From Opitutaceae bacterium (GTDB taxonomy: Bacteria > Verrucomicrobiota > Verrucomicrobiia > Opitutales > Opitutaceae): a DNA stretch of 8,370 nucleotides. Below, one piece after another: positions 1-6,309 of the stretch. The notes below the pieces were generated by a model. The model was given only the letters and a program-made list of their open reading frames with translations, searched no databases and was not told the DNA's origin. The position numbers and the translations under genes were made by a program. The stretch covers positions 1-8,370 of the forward strand of contig RGAX01000118.1 in the NCBI GenBank assembly GCA_009919985.1, given 5' to 3'. The first letter of the stretch is position 1. Every line of letters begins with the position of its first letter.

Positions 1-1326
1 GTGCTCGTGGGCCTCACGATCATCGTGGCGCACCAAGCCTTCGCCATAAAGCGGTACGTGTTCATTGCGATCCGCCCAGCGCGCCCAGGCGTAACCCACG
101 AGCGCTGGGTGTGCGCACGCCCGCTCCAAGCTCGCCCGCCCGCGCGACAACCTGCGCTCAATCGGGCTCAATCCCGGCAACTCGCCCGGCGCCGTCGGCC
201 GCTTAAACGTTTCTGCGGTCCAACTAAACTCACCGACCAACACTGGCATGCCTTGGGCGCGATTCGCCACCTCAATACGCGACACCACGTTCTCGTCACG
301 GCAACAGAGCGACACCACGTCGACCTGCGGCGAGACGCATTCGGCCAGGACCGCCGCGCCTGGATTCGCACTAAAGCGACAGCCCAAAATCAGGTGATGT
401 GGATCGTATCGCCGAATCGCCGCCGAGGTCACCGCGAAATACCGCCGCGCAAATTCGCGGGTAAAACGCTCCTGGTCGCGCCGGTAGCCCGCACTTAATA
501 AGGCCCCATCGGCCAACGTGAGTTGGCGCAGCGCTTCTTTATTGGGCAGAGAGACATCCCAGGCCCGCGCCATGGTCGCCAATTCGCCACCGTGCGCCGC
601 AAGTGTAAATTCCCACGCCGCGTGATAGGCCGGGAAACTCGGTTCCAAGCTCAAGCAAATCTGCAACAAGGAGGGCCGCGCCACCCGTTTAGCGCCGTCG
701 TCTTCGCCCGAGCCCGCTTCACCGTCCGGCTGCGCCCAAGCGAGATCATCATCGCTGAAATAGCCGATCAATTCGCGGCTAAACACGTGCGCCAACGCGC
801 GCTCGGCCGCGCGTTGGTTGCAGGCCTCGACCCAACGTGGATCAAATACATCCGGCACTTTCGCCCCAACAAGACGGATCGTGGTTTCGGGTGCGGCTTG
901 CCGAAAATCCATCATGTGCGTGAACGCGAGGCCGCGATCCAAAAACTCCGCGCCGGCCCAAGCGCCGAGCGTGTTGAAGCCCCAAGCCGAGAGTCGTGTG
1001 AGCGAGGCGTCGGCGAAAACTTTGGGTTCTACTGTCCCATAAAGCGCATCCACGGCCGCGGCATAGGAGCCGAGTTGCGCGGTGCGACTACCGGTGGCGC
1101 CAGTGCGGTTGAGGCCATTTACACCCCGACTAAAAAACGGCTGATCGCGGGCATCTACAAGCCACCATTGACCGGCGCGGGTGAGACCGACGCGAACATG
1201 ACCCGCCGCGCCGCGGAGGGTCTCGATCCGAAAATCTTGCAAGGTGAGTTGCGGGGTCTGGACCCCACTCGCGTGTGCCATGAAGGGGGACGTTGCCGAT
1301 GCGCCCGCCAAAAGAAAAGCGCACAT
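1..1326 (-). CDS. Secreted clan GH-A glycoside hydrolase, agarase/GH50-like (3' end outside window)
   Basis: The frame is open for 442 codons from ATG at 1326 to the left edge, so the C-terminus is missing. The codon before the ATG is an in-frame TGA, which rules out a longer start; a GGGGG stretch 4 bases upstream is a weak ribosome site. Residues 1-19 form a short signal peptide (possible cleavage after AHA) without the usual positive charge. Landmarks of a (beta/alpha)8 glycosidase follow: WWLVD and FFSRGVNGLN (54-73), WGFNTLGAW (115-123), GYFSDDDLAW (188-197, acid/base strand), RRYDPHHLILGCRF (305-318), DVVSL (336-340), VLVGEFSW with probable nucleophile E366, and GYAWARWAD (411-419). The ending GEGLV..DD resembles the end of the barrel, so probably only tens of residues are lost. 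The family is recognised from memory of agarase-annotated PVC and Bacteroidetes proteins. The substrate is unknown, and agar specificity should not be assumed. It is probably co-transcribed with the upstream lacI-type gene. Confidence 0.8.
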   Translation of the reverse strand, partial: MCAFLLAGASATSPFMAHASGVQTPQLTLQDFRIETLRGAAGHVRVGLTRAGQWWLVDARDQPFFSRGVNGLNRTGATGSRTAQLGSYAAAVDALYGTVEPKVFADASLTRLSAWGFNTLGAWAGAEFLDRGLAFTHMMDFRQAAPETTIRLVGAKVPDVFDPRWVEACNQRAAERALAHVFSRELIGYFSDDDLAWAQPDGEAGSGEDDGAKRVARPSLLQICLSLEPSFPAYHAAWEFTLAAHGGELATMARAWDVSLPNKEALRQLTLADGALLSAGYRRDQERFTREFARRYFAVTSAAIRRYDPHHLILGCRFSANPGAAVLAECVSPQVDVVSLCCRDENVVSRIEVANRAQGMPVLVGEFSWTAETFKRPTAPGELPGLSPIERRLSRGRASLERACAHPALVGYAWARWADRNEHVPLYGEGLVRHDDREAHEH

Positions 1327-1355
1327 TCAGCCCCCGGTTTTTGGCGCGCCCGAGT

Positions 1356-2405
1356 TCACCGGTCCGACTGGCGGAGTAAACCTGGGGCAGTTTCTCCAGG
1401 AACCCAGCGTCCTTCGATGAGCACGGTCTTGGGGTTTTCCGGCAGGCCAAATGCATTGCTGTGTAATTGTTCGACCACCAGGTCTACGGCCGCTGCGCCC
1501 ACCCGCTCGTTATTTTGGTCAATGCCGCTGCCGCCGGGAAGTTCAGCCGTAAGGTCTAGATGTGCAAAACCGATTGCTTGCCCGGCGCTGGTACGCTCAC
1601 GGCGCAACCTCGCCGCAATCCCGGGCTCGGTCGTAAGCACGACCTCGGGGCGCTCCGCCCGGAGCCAACGTGGCAAGACCCGCGGACCAAAATCGTCCTC
1701 CAGAAGCAAAGGGAAAGCGACGTTGGGGTCGCGCTGCTCATGCCGCGTCAATAACACCGAGGAGAGCCAATGGTGATCCACGCGCTCATCGTGCGCGCGG
1801 CTGATCACCAAACCAATCCGGCGATAGCCGAGGGCCAGCAGCGAACTCAGCGCCAGCCGGATAGAGTGAATTTGATGGTTCACCGCCCGATGCAACTGCG
1901 GGCTCGCCAGCGAAAATCCCAACGCCGCCACCGCGTGATTGGCCCACGCCTGTTTTAACACCGTGCCCGGCCGCGGTACGGGCGCAAAGACGACCCCGCG
2001 AATCCCACGAGCGTGCAACACCTTCTCTAGCCGCGCCTCGCTCAACCCACTTCCGCCCAGCCGGAAGGCCTCCAAACGGTAACCGTGCCGCGCCGCGCCC
2101 GCCTCTGCACCCGCGCGAAAACGCCGCAACGACTCGGCGTGCTGCTGCGTCACATTCGGCGGAAAACTCTCCGCATACGCCAACACCTGCGCATTCGCCC
2201 CGATTTTGCGCCCGCGCAATCCGGCCATGAGTGCTGAGACCAGCGGATTGCGCCGATAACCCAGCCGCGACGCCTCCGCCAACACCCGCTCGCGCGTTGC
2301 CACGGGAATACTTGGCGCCCGCCGCAGGGCGAGCGACACGGTCATGACTGAGACACCTGCCGCCTGCGCGACATGCTTCATTGAGGGCTGAAAAGAGTGA
2401 TTCAC
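1356..2405 (-). CDS. LacI-family transcriptional regulator
   Basis: This 349-residue protein has the usual LacI/GalR length. The N-terminal helix-turn-helix occupies residues 9-54 (MKHVAQAAGVSVMTVSLAL, then TRERVL and LGYRRNP). V20 and M21 sit where LacI has its recognition residues Y17 and Q18, and L25 replaces Arg22. L59 aligns with the hinge leucine that intercalates into a central CpG. Residues 65-340 form a periplasmic-binding-protein-like sensor domain, ending with the family signature GIDQNNERVGAAAVDLV and LIEGRWVPGET. The start is GTG at 2405, which gives the short leader typical of this subfamily; ATG at 2381 (Met9) is the alternative, and neither has a clear Shine-Dalgarno. The gene diverges from the TonB receptor and precedes the glycoside hydrolase with a 29-base gap, suggesting local control of carbohydrate genes. 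The effector, and whether it represses or activates, are unknown. Confidence 0.93.
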   Translation of the reverse strand: MNHSFQPSMKHVAQAAGVSVMTVSLALRRAPSIPVATRERVLAEASRLGYRRNPLVSALMAGLRGRKIGANAQVLAYAESFPPNVTQQHAESLRRFRAGAEAGAARHGYRLEAFRLGGSGLSEARLEKVLHARGIRGVVFAPVPRPGTVLKQAWANHAVAALGFSLASPQLHRAVNHQIHSIRLALSSLLALGYRRIGLVISRAHDERVDHHWLSSVLLTRHEQRDPNVAFPLLLEDDFGPRVLPRWLRAERPEVVLTTEPGIAARLRRERTSAGQAIGFAHLDLTAELPGGSGIDQNNERVGAAAVDLVVEQLHSNAFGLPENPKTVLIEGRWVPGETAPGLLRQSDR

Positions 2406-2527
2406 TTTACGGTTAAAACATCAAAGACCTCGCGGCGTCTGGCGAGCCGCTTCTTCATCAAAGCAACCCCCCAAGATCGCGACACGCCACCCCACGTGAA
2501 CGCGCCACTTCATTAAACCCTATCTGC
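2406..2527. promoter_or_regulatory. Divergent intergenic region between the lacI-type gene and the TonB receptor
   Basis: These 122 bases must carry the promoters of both divergent genes, but no convincing -35/-10 pair stands out on either strand. Visible structure: an imperfect dyad TTTACGGTTAAA (2406-2417) directly against the regulator's GTG start; a short inverted repeat GCGGC/GCCGC (2432-2436 and 2446-2450, 9-base loop); and the octamer CATCAAAG twice (2419-2426, 2456-2463). No copy of the CG-centred operator seen at 5224 is present. The base before the receptor's ATG is preceded by TATCTG, with no Shine-Dalgarno. The regulatory role is inferred from gene orientation. Confidence 0.5.
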
Positions 2528-5146
2528 ATGAAAACCTCGACCGCCACCCGCCTGCTCGCGCTGAGCGCCAGCCTCGCCATAACCTTTTGCGCCCGCGCCC
2601 AAATCGCCCCGGCTCCTTCCGCCGCGCTCACCGCCACGACGAGCGAAAAGGACAGAGATATAGTCAAACTCAACGTCTTCCAGGTCAACGCCGAGAACGA
2701 CGACGAATACCGCGCCGCCAATACCACCTCCGGCACCCGCTACAGCACCCCCATCAAGGATCTGCCGATGAACATCGAGGTACTGACCCCCGCGTTCATG
2801 CGCGACATCGGCGCACTCGATATCCGCGAAGCCCTAGAATACGTTTCAGGCATTCAGCTTGATACCACCGCCGGTGGCGTCGGAGGCTCCCGCGACAACC
2901 CCGAGAACAACACCCTGCTTATCCGCGGCATCGCCGCCGCCCAAAATAAGGACGGCTTCCGCCGCTTCGTGCCTATTGACCCGATCACCAGCAGTCGCGT
3001 CGACATCATCAAGGGCCCCGGTGGCGCTCTTTACGGCCAAGGCGGCACCGGCGGCGTCGTCAATTCCTCCAGCGTCACCGCCGGCAGCCGCCCCGTCGCC
3101 CGACTCGGCACCACGATCGGCTCCTACGGTTTCCGTCGCGCCGAACTTCTTCTGTCCACGCCCTTCGGCCAAGATAACCGCTTTGGTGTCGCTCTGCCGA
3201 TGTCCTACCAGACCACCAAAAGCTCCGCGCTATATTTCCAGTCCGACACCTTCGTGATGAACCCCACGCTTACCGTGAAGCTCGGCCCAAAGACCACCGT
3301 GCTCGCCAGCGTCGAGTCCCGCTTTAACACCCGCGACAATATCCGCGGCTTCTTCTTAACCGACAACACCCTTGACCCCGCCGGTAACCCCTACGGATCC
3401 CTCATCGCCGGCCGCCCCGGCACCAACCGTATTCTTACCACTCCCAGCCAGCGCGACTTCCGCTTCGACGGCCCTGATACCTTCCGCAAGGAGCGCTCCT
3501 ACATCAACACCTACCGCATCGACCACCGCTTTACTGAAGATCTTCAGTGGTGGGGTGGCTACAGCGCCGAAGATATCAACGTTCGAGAACGCTCCTTCAA
3601 CGTCTCGCTGCGCAACGCCAACGACTCGTCGATCCCGCTAAAAATTCGCACCGACCCGCGGTTCACTGGGCTGCTCCGCCCCTCCAACGGCACCAACCAG
3701 CCCCAGATTCTCGACATTCGCCCCAACAACATCACCAACTCCTCCCGCACCGTCCGCCCCACTTGGAAGTCCGAGCTGTACTACGCCTTCAAGACCGGCC
3801 CCGTGCAGCACCGCCTGATCACGGGCATCAGCTACGGCCCCCTCCGCTCGGGCAACAACGCGCCCAATCAAAATTTCTTCTACGGCAACACGGGCTCGCC
3901 CAACGACCCTGCCACCCTCGCCTGGGAAAACGTCTCCACCGAGGCCATCCTCTCCCGTTTTCGCGACCCGCGCGACTACGTCTCCGTCAAGCGCTGGGAC
4001 TACGCCGCCATCAACCAATATCCCCAGGGACCGGAATCCCAACTCGGCGCCAAGTCATCCTACCTGACCTCGCTGTTCTGGGACCGCAATCTCTACGCCA
4101 ACCTCCAGAGCAGTTTCTTTAAAGACCGCCTCCAGACGATCGTCGGCTTCTTCGACACCCGCAACGACCGCGCCGGCAACGTCTACGCCGTCAACGGCGC
4201 CTTTCTCTGGAACAGCGTCGCCCCCGCTGGCAGCGGCTCTACCCTGAACGGCGTGCGCCGCCCCGAGCCCGTCCGCAACACCGCTCCAAGCGCCACGATC
4301 ATCTATTTGATCAATGACTGGATTCGCATTTACGCCAACACCATGAGCGCCCTCGATCCCGGCCCCGCCTACTCCGGCTACGACGGCAACGGCAAGGCCC
4401 TCACCGCCGCGCGCGTCAAAAACGGCGAGGCCGGCGTTAAGTTCGACCTCCTCAAAAACAAACTCATCCTCAACCTGGTCGCATTCAGCATGCAGGACCG
4501 CGATCGCCCCGTCAGCTACGGCGCCGCCATCCAAAACCTGCTCGTCTCCCCCACCGGCACCACCAACGGCTCCGGCTTCAGTTCCTTCGTCAACACCGGC
4601 ACCGATTCAAAAGGCTACGACGTCAAAATTGACTACATCCCGCTTCGCAATCTCCGCATCAACCTCGGCTTTTCCCAAAACGACGTAAAAATCGTCCAGA
4701 TCGAGCCCTTCGCTACGCCCGCCAACCCCGATCCCACGCGCCTTGCCGCCCAGCAACGCTTCGTCGCCGCCGGCGGCGCCTCCACTCGCTACCTCGGCCG
4801 GCCTCCTACCGACATCGCCAAATACTCCGGCACCGGTTTCGTCCGCTACGAATTCAACCAAGGCTTTTTGAAGAACGCATGGGCCATGGTCGGCGCCAAA
4901 TATCTCGGGGCCCGCGAGGCCGAGATCATCGCGGTCAGCACCGCCACTGGCGACGCCACCATCACCCGCTTCCCCGTGCCGGGGCACTACATTTACGACT
5001 TCAACGTCGGCTACCGGAAAAAGTTCGGCCGCTACAACACCAACTTCCAGCTCAACACCTCCAACGTGGCCAATGACGACAAGTTCTATGGCGCCACCTG
5101 GCAAATCGGCCGCACCTACCGGCTGAGCGCCACGCTTAACTTCTAA
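2528..5146 (+). CDS. TonB-dependent outer-membrane receptor
   Basis: This 872-residue protein should bind and import a substrate across the outer membrane using TonB energy. Residues 1-24 are a signal peptide with cleavage at ARA/Q. The following DIVKLNVFQV (44-53) has the form of the TonB box in verrucomicrobial receptors. The plug domain spans about 65-185 and includes TPIKDLPMNIEV (74-85), LDIREALEYVSGIQ, a LLIRG motif, and VDIIKGPGGALYGQGGTGG (158 onward). The rest, rich in alternating aromatic/polar strands, is the 22-strand beta-barrel, ending in LSATLNF with the terminal Phe expected of outer-membrane proteins. There is no carboxypeptidase-like N-terminal extension and no SusD neighbour, so it is not a SusC/D pair. 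The ligand is unknown; the flanking LacI regulator, glycosidase and ThuA genes favour a saccharide over a siderophore. A strong terminator follows 33 bases after the stop. ATG 2528 is chosen because it starts the signal peptide directly. Confidence 0.95.
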   Translation: MKTSTATRLLALSASLAITFCARAQIAPAPSAALTATTSEKDRDIVKLNVFQVNAENDDEYRAANTTSGTRYSTPIKDLPMNIEVLTPAFMRDIGALDIREALEYVSGIQLDTTAGGVGGSRDNPENNTLLIRGIAAAQNKDGFRRFVPIDPITSSRVDIIKGPGGALYGQGGTGGVVNSSSVTAGSRPVARLGTTIGSYGFRRAELLLSTPFGQDNRFGVALPMSYQTTKSSALYFQSDTFVMNPTLTVKLGPKTTVLASVESRFNTRDNIRGFFLTDNTLDPAGNPYGSLIAGRPGTNRILTTPSQRDFRFDGPDTFRKERSYINTYRIDHRFTEDLQWWGGYSAEDINVRERSFNVSLRNANDSSIPLKIRTDPRFTGLLRPSNGTNQPQILDIRPNNITNSSRTVRPTWKSELYYAFKTGPVQHRLITGISYGPLRSGNNAPNQNFFYGNTGSPNDPATLAWENVSTEAILSRFRDPRDYVSVKRWDYAAINQYPQGPESQLGAKSSYLTSLFWDRNLYANLQSSFFKDRLQTIVGFFDTRNDRAGNVYAVNGAFLWNSVAPAGSGSTLNGVRRPEPVRNTAPSATIIYLINDWIRIYANTMSALDPGPAYSGYDGNGKALTAARVKNGEAGVKFDLLKNKLILNLVAFSMQDRDRPVSYGAAIQNLLVSPTGTTNGSGFSSFVNTGTDSKGYDVKIDYIPLRNLRINLGFSQNDVKIVQIEPFATPANPDPTRLAAQQRFVAAGGASTRYLGRPPTDIAKYSGTGFVRYEFNQGFLKNAWAMVGAKYLGAREAEIIAVSTATGDATITRFPVPGHYIYDFNVGYRKKFGRYNTNFQLNTSNVANDDKFYGATWQIGRTYRLSATLNF

Positions 5147-5179
5147 AAACCCGACGCGTTCCGCGCCCCCACTTACTTG

Positions 5180-5210
5180 AAGGCGAGGCTTATCCAGCCT
5201 CGCCTTTTTT
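5180..5210 (+). terminator. Rho-independent terminator after the TonB receptor gene
   Basis: A perfect 11-base-pair stem pairs AAGGCGAGGCT (5180-5190) with AGCCTCGCCTT (5196-5206) around the loop TATCC, and further T residues run to 5210. It begins 33 bases after the receptor's stop codon. The GC-rich stem and T-tract fit an intrinsic terminator on the plus strand. It should separate the receptor transcript from the thuA unit downstream. Confidence 0.88.
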
Positions 5211-5223
5211 GCGCCCAAGCGCC

Positions 5224-5239
5224 TGCAAAACGTTTTACA
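5224..5239. promoter_or_regulatory. LacI-family operator upstream of the thuA gene
   Basis: TGCAAAACGTTTTACA is a 16-base dyad centred on CpG. Its two halves, TGCAAAAC and (reverse complement) TGTAAAAC, differ at one base, and the inner ten bases are a perfect palindrome. This matches the general LacI/GalR operator form TGnAAAnCGnTTTnCA. It lies 14 bases past the terminator's T-tract and 35 bases before the thuA ATG at 5275, a position where bound protein would cover or abut a promoter. The neighbouring regulator keeps the hinge leucine needed for such CG-centred sites, so it is the natural candidate, though a distant paralogue could be the true partner. Confidence 0.7.
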
Positions 5240-5274
5240 AATCCCCGCACCTCATTCGCTCTGAAGTCCTCCCC

Positions 5275-6261
5275 ATGTTAACCCCTCGCCTCCTCCTGCT
5301 CCTCGCCTGTTCGCTTGCACTCACCGCCACGATCCAGGCCGCGCCCGCCAAACTCAAAGCCCTCATCCTCGACGGCCAAAACAATCACGGTTGGGCCACC
5401 ACCACCCCGCTGCTGAAACGCATCTTAGAGGACACCGGCCGTTTCAGCGTGGAGATCTCCACCTCGCCCGCCGCCGCACCCGGCGCGCCGCGTCTGCCCA
5501 AAGACGCCACGCCCGCGCAGAAAACCGCGCATGCCGAGGCTCTCCAAAAACACGCCGCCCAACTCGCCGCCCACCAAGCCGCCGCGCCCGCGCTCTGGGC
5601 GAAATGGCGCCCCGCATTCGCCGGCTACGACGTCGTCATCTCCAACTACAACGGGGAGCGTTGGCCCGCCGCGGTCGATGCTGCTTTCCTCGCCTACGTC
5701 AAAAACGGTGGCGGTTTTGTTTCCTACCACGCCGCCAATAACGCCTTTGCCGACTGGCCCGAATACAACGCGATCATCGGCATTGGCGGTTGGGGCGGGC
5801 GCAACGAAAAATCCGGCCCCTACCTCCGCCTCCGCGCTGCCAGTTGGATCAAAGACCTGACCGCCGGCCCTGGCGGCGGCCACGGCGCCCAACACGAATT
5901 TCTCGTCGAAGCCCACGTAACCGACCACCCGATCCTCCGCGGCCTACCCGCCCAATGGATGCACGCCAAAGACGAACTCTACCACGGTCTGCGCGGCCCC
6001 GCCGAAAACGTCACCGTCCTCGCCTCCGCGCTCTCTGATAAAACCAACGAGCACGAGCCTATGCTGATGGTGATTCCCTACGGTAAGGGTCGCGTCTTCC
6101 ACACCACGCTCGGCCACGCGATCGACGCGGTGAACGGTCTCGGTTTCCAAATCACCTTTGCTCGCGGCGCCGAATGGGCTGCCACCGGCCAAGTGACATT
6201 GCCCGCGCCCGCCGCTGCAGCCTTACCCAGCACGTCTGCCGCGTTAAGGCCCGTGCAGTAA
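5275..6261 (+). CDS. Secreted ThuA-domain protein (trehalose-utilisation family)
   Basis: This 328-residue protein has a signal peptide (residues 1 to about 22, MLTPRLLLLLAC...IQA/A) and then a ThuA domain, a class I glutamine-amidotransferase-like fold. Visible motifs: ALILDGQNNHGW near the N-terminus, YDVVISNYNGERWP, NGGGFVSYHAANNAF (144-158), the IGGWGGR stretch, AHVTDHPIL (213-221), KDELYHGL (232-239) and YGKGRVFHTTLGH (269-281). ThuA proteins are linked to metabolism of trehalose and other disaccharides, often via 3-keto sugars; the exact reaction here is unproven. An Ala-rich helical segment (about 75-110) lengthens the region before YDVVISNY, and the C-terminal 25 residues are Ala/Pro-rich. 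ATG 5275 is preferred over a TTG at 5209 because the latter lies within the terminator's T-tract and would put a non-signal leader in front of the signal peptide. The gene follows the operator and precedes the cytochrome gene by 48 bases, probably as one transcript. Confidence 0.9.
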   Translation: MLTPRLLLLLACSLALTATIQAAPAKLKALILDGQNNHGWATTTPLLKRILEDTGRFSVEISTSPAAAPGAPRLPKDATPAQKTAHAEALQKHAAQLAAHQAAAPALWAKWRPAFAGYDVVISNYNGERWPAAVDAAFLAYVKNGGGFVSYHAANNAFADWPEYNAIIGIGGWGGRNEKSGPYLRLRAASWIKDLTAGPGGGHGAQHEFLVEAHVTDHPILRGLPAQWMHAKDELYHGLRGPAENVTVLASALSDKTNEHEPMLMVIPYGKGRVFHTTLGHAIDAVNGLGFQITFARGAEWAATGQVTLPAPAAAALPSTSAALRPVQ

Positions 6262-6309
6262 TTTTCGATTAGGGCGTGGCCTTTCTTTTTTTCGTTTCCA
6301 GCTCCTGCA

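Noticed and set aside
203..214. TTAAACGTTTCT, resembling the core of a LacI operator
   Set aside because: Only the AAACGTTT core is symmetric, the outer TG/CA bases are absent, and it lies within the hydrolase coding region (codons for Glu-Thr-Phe-Lys).
1..498. Plus-strand open frame starting with GTG at the left edge
   Set aside because: It is the antisense of the hydrolase's barrel motifs (YDPHHLILGCRF, VGEFSW). The apparent protein has no coherent composition.
523..1776. 417-codon plus-strand open frame opposite the hydrolase and regulator genes
   Set aside because: Its translation has no recognisable domain and is Arg/Pro/Ser-rich. Both genes on the other strand have clear family motifs, so this is a GC-rich shadow frame.
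2432..2450. GCGGC/GCCGC hairpin in the divergent gap
   Set aside because: A 5-base stem with a 9-base loop is common at this GC content, and no T-tract follows.
2419..2463. Octamer CATCAAAG repeated 37 bases apart upstream of the receptor
   Set aside because: Two copies of an 8-mer in about 120 bases can arise by chance, and neither has symmetry or a promoter-like setting.
4607..5218. 203-codon minus-strand open frame under the receptor's C-terminal barrel
   Set aside because: It is antisense to a well-supported barrel region, runs through the terminator hairpin, and has no domain of its own.
5281..5312. Lipoprotein signal (LLLLAC, Cys12) in the ThuA protein
   Set aside because: The hydrophobic stretch before the Cys is too short and continues after it, and an AxA-type signal peptidase I site near residue 22 fits better.
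6245..6292. Possible terminator between thuA and the cytochrome gene (AAGGCC ... GGCCTT followed by a T-rich run)
   Set aside because: The stem is only 6 base pairs with a loop of more than 20 bases and overlaps the thuA stop region. It is much weaker than the hairpin at 5180, so read-through and co-transcription are more likely.
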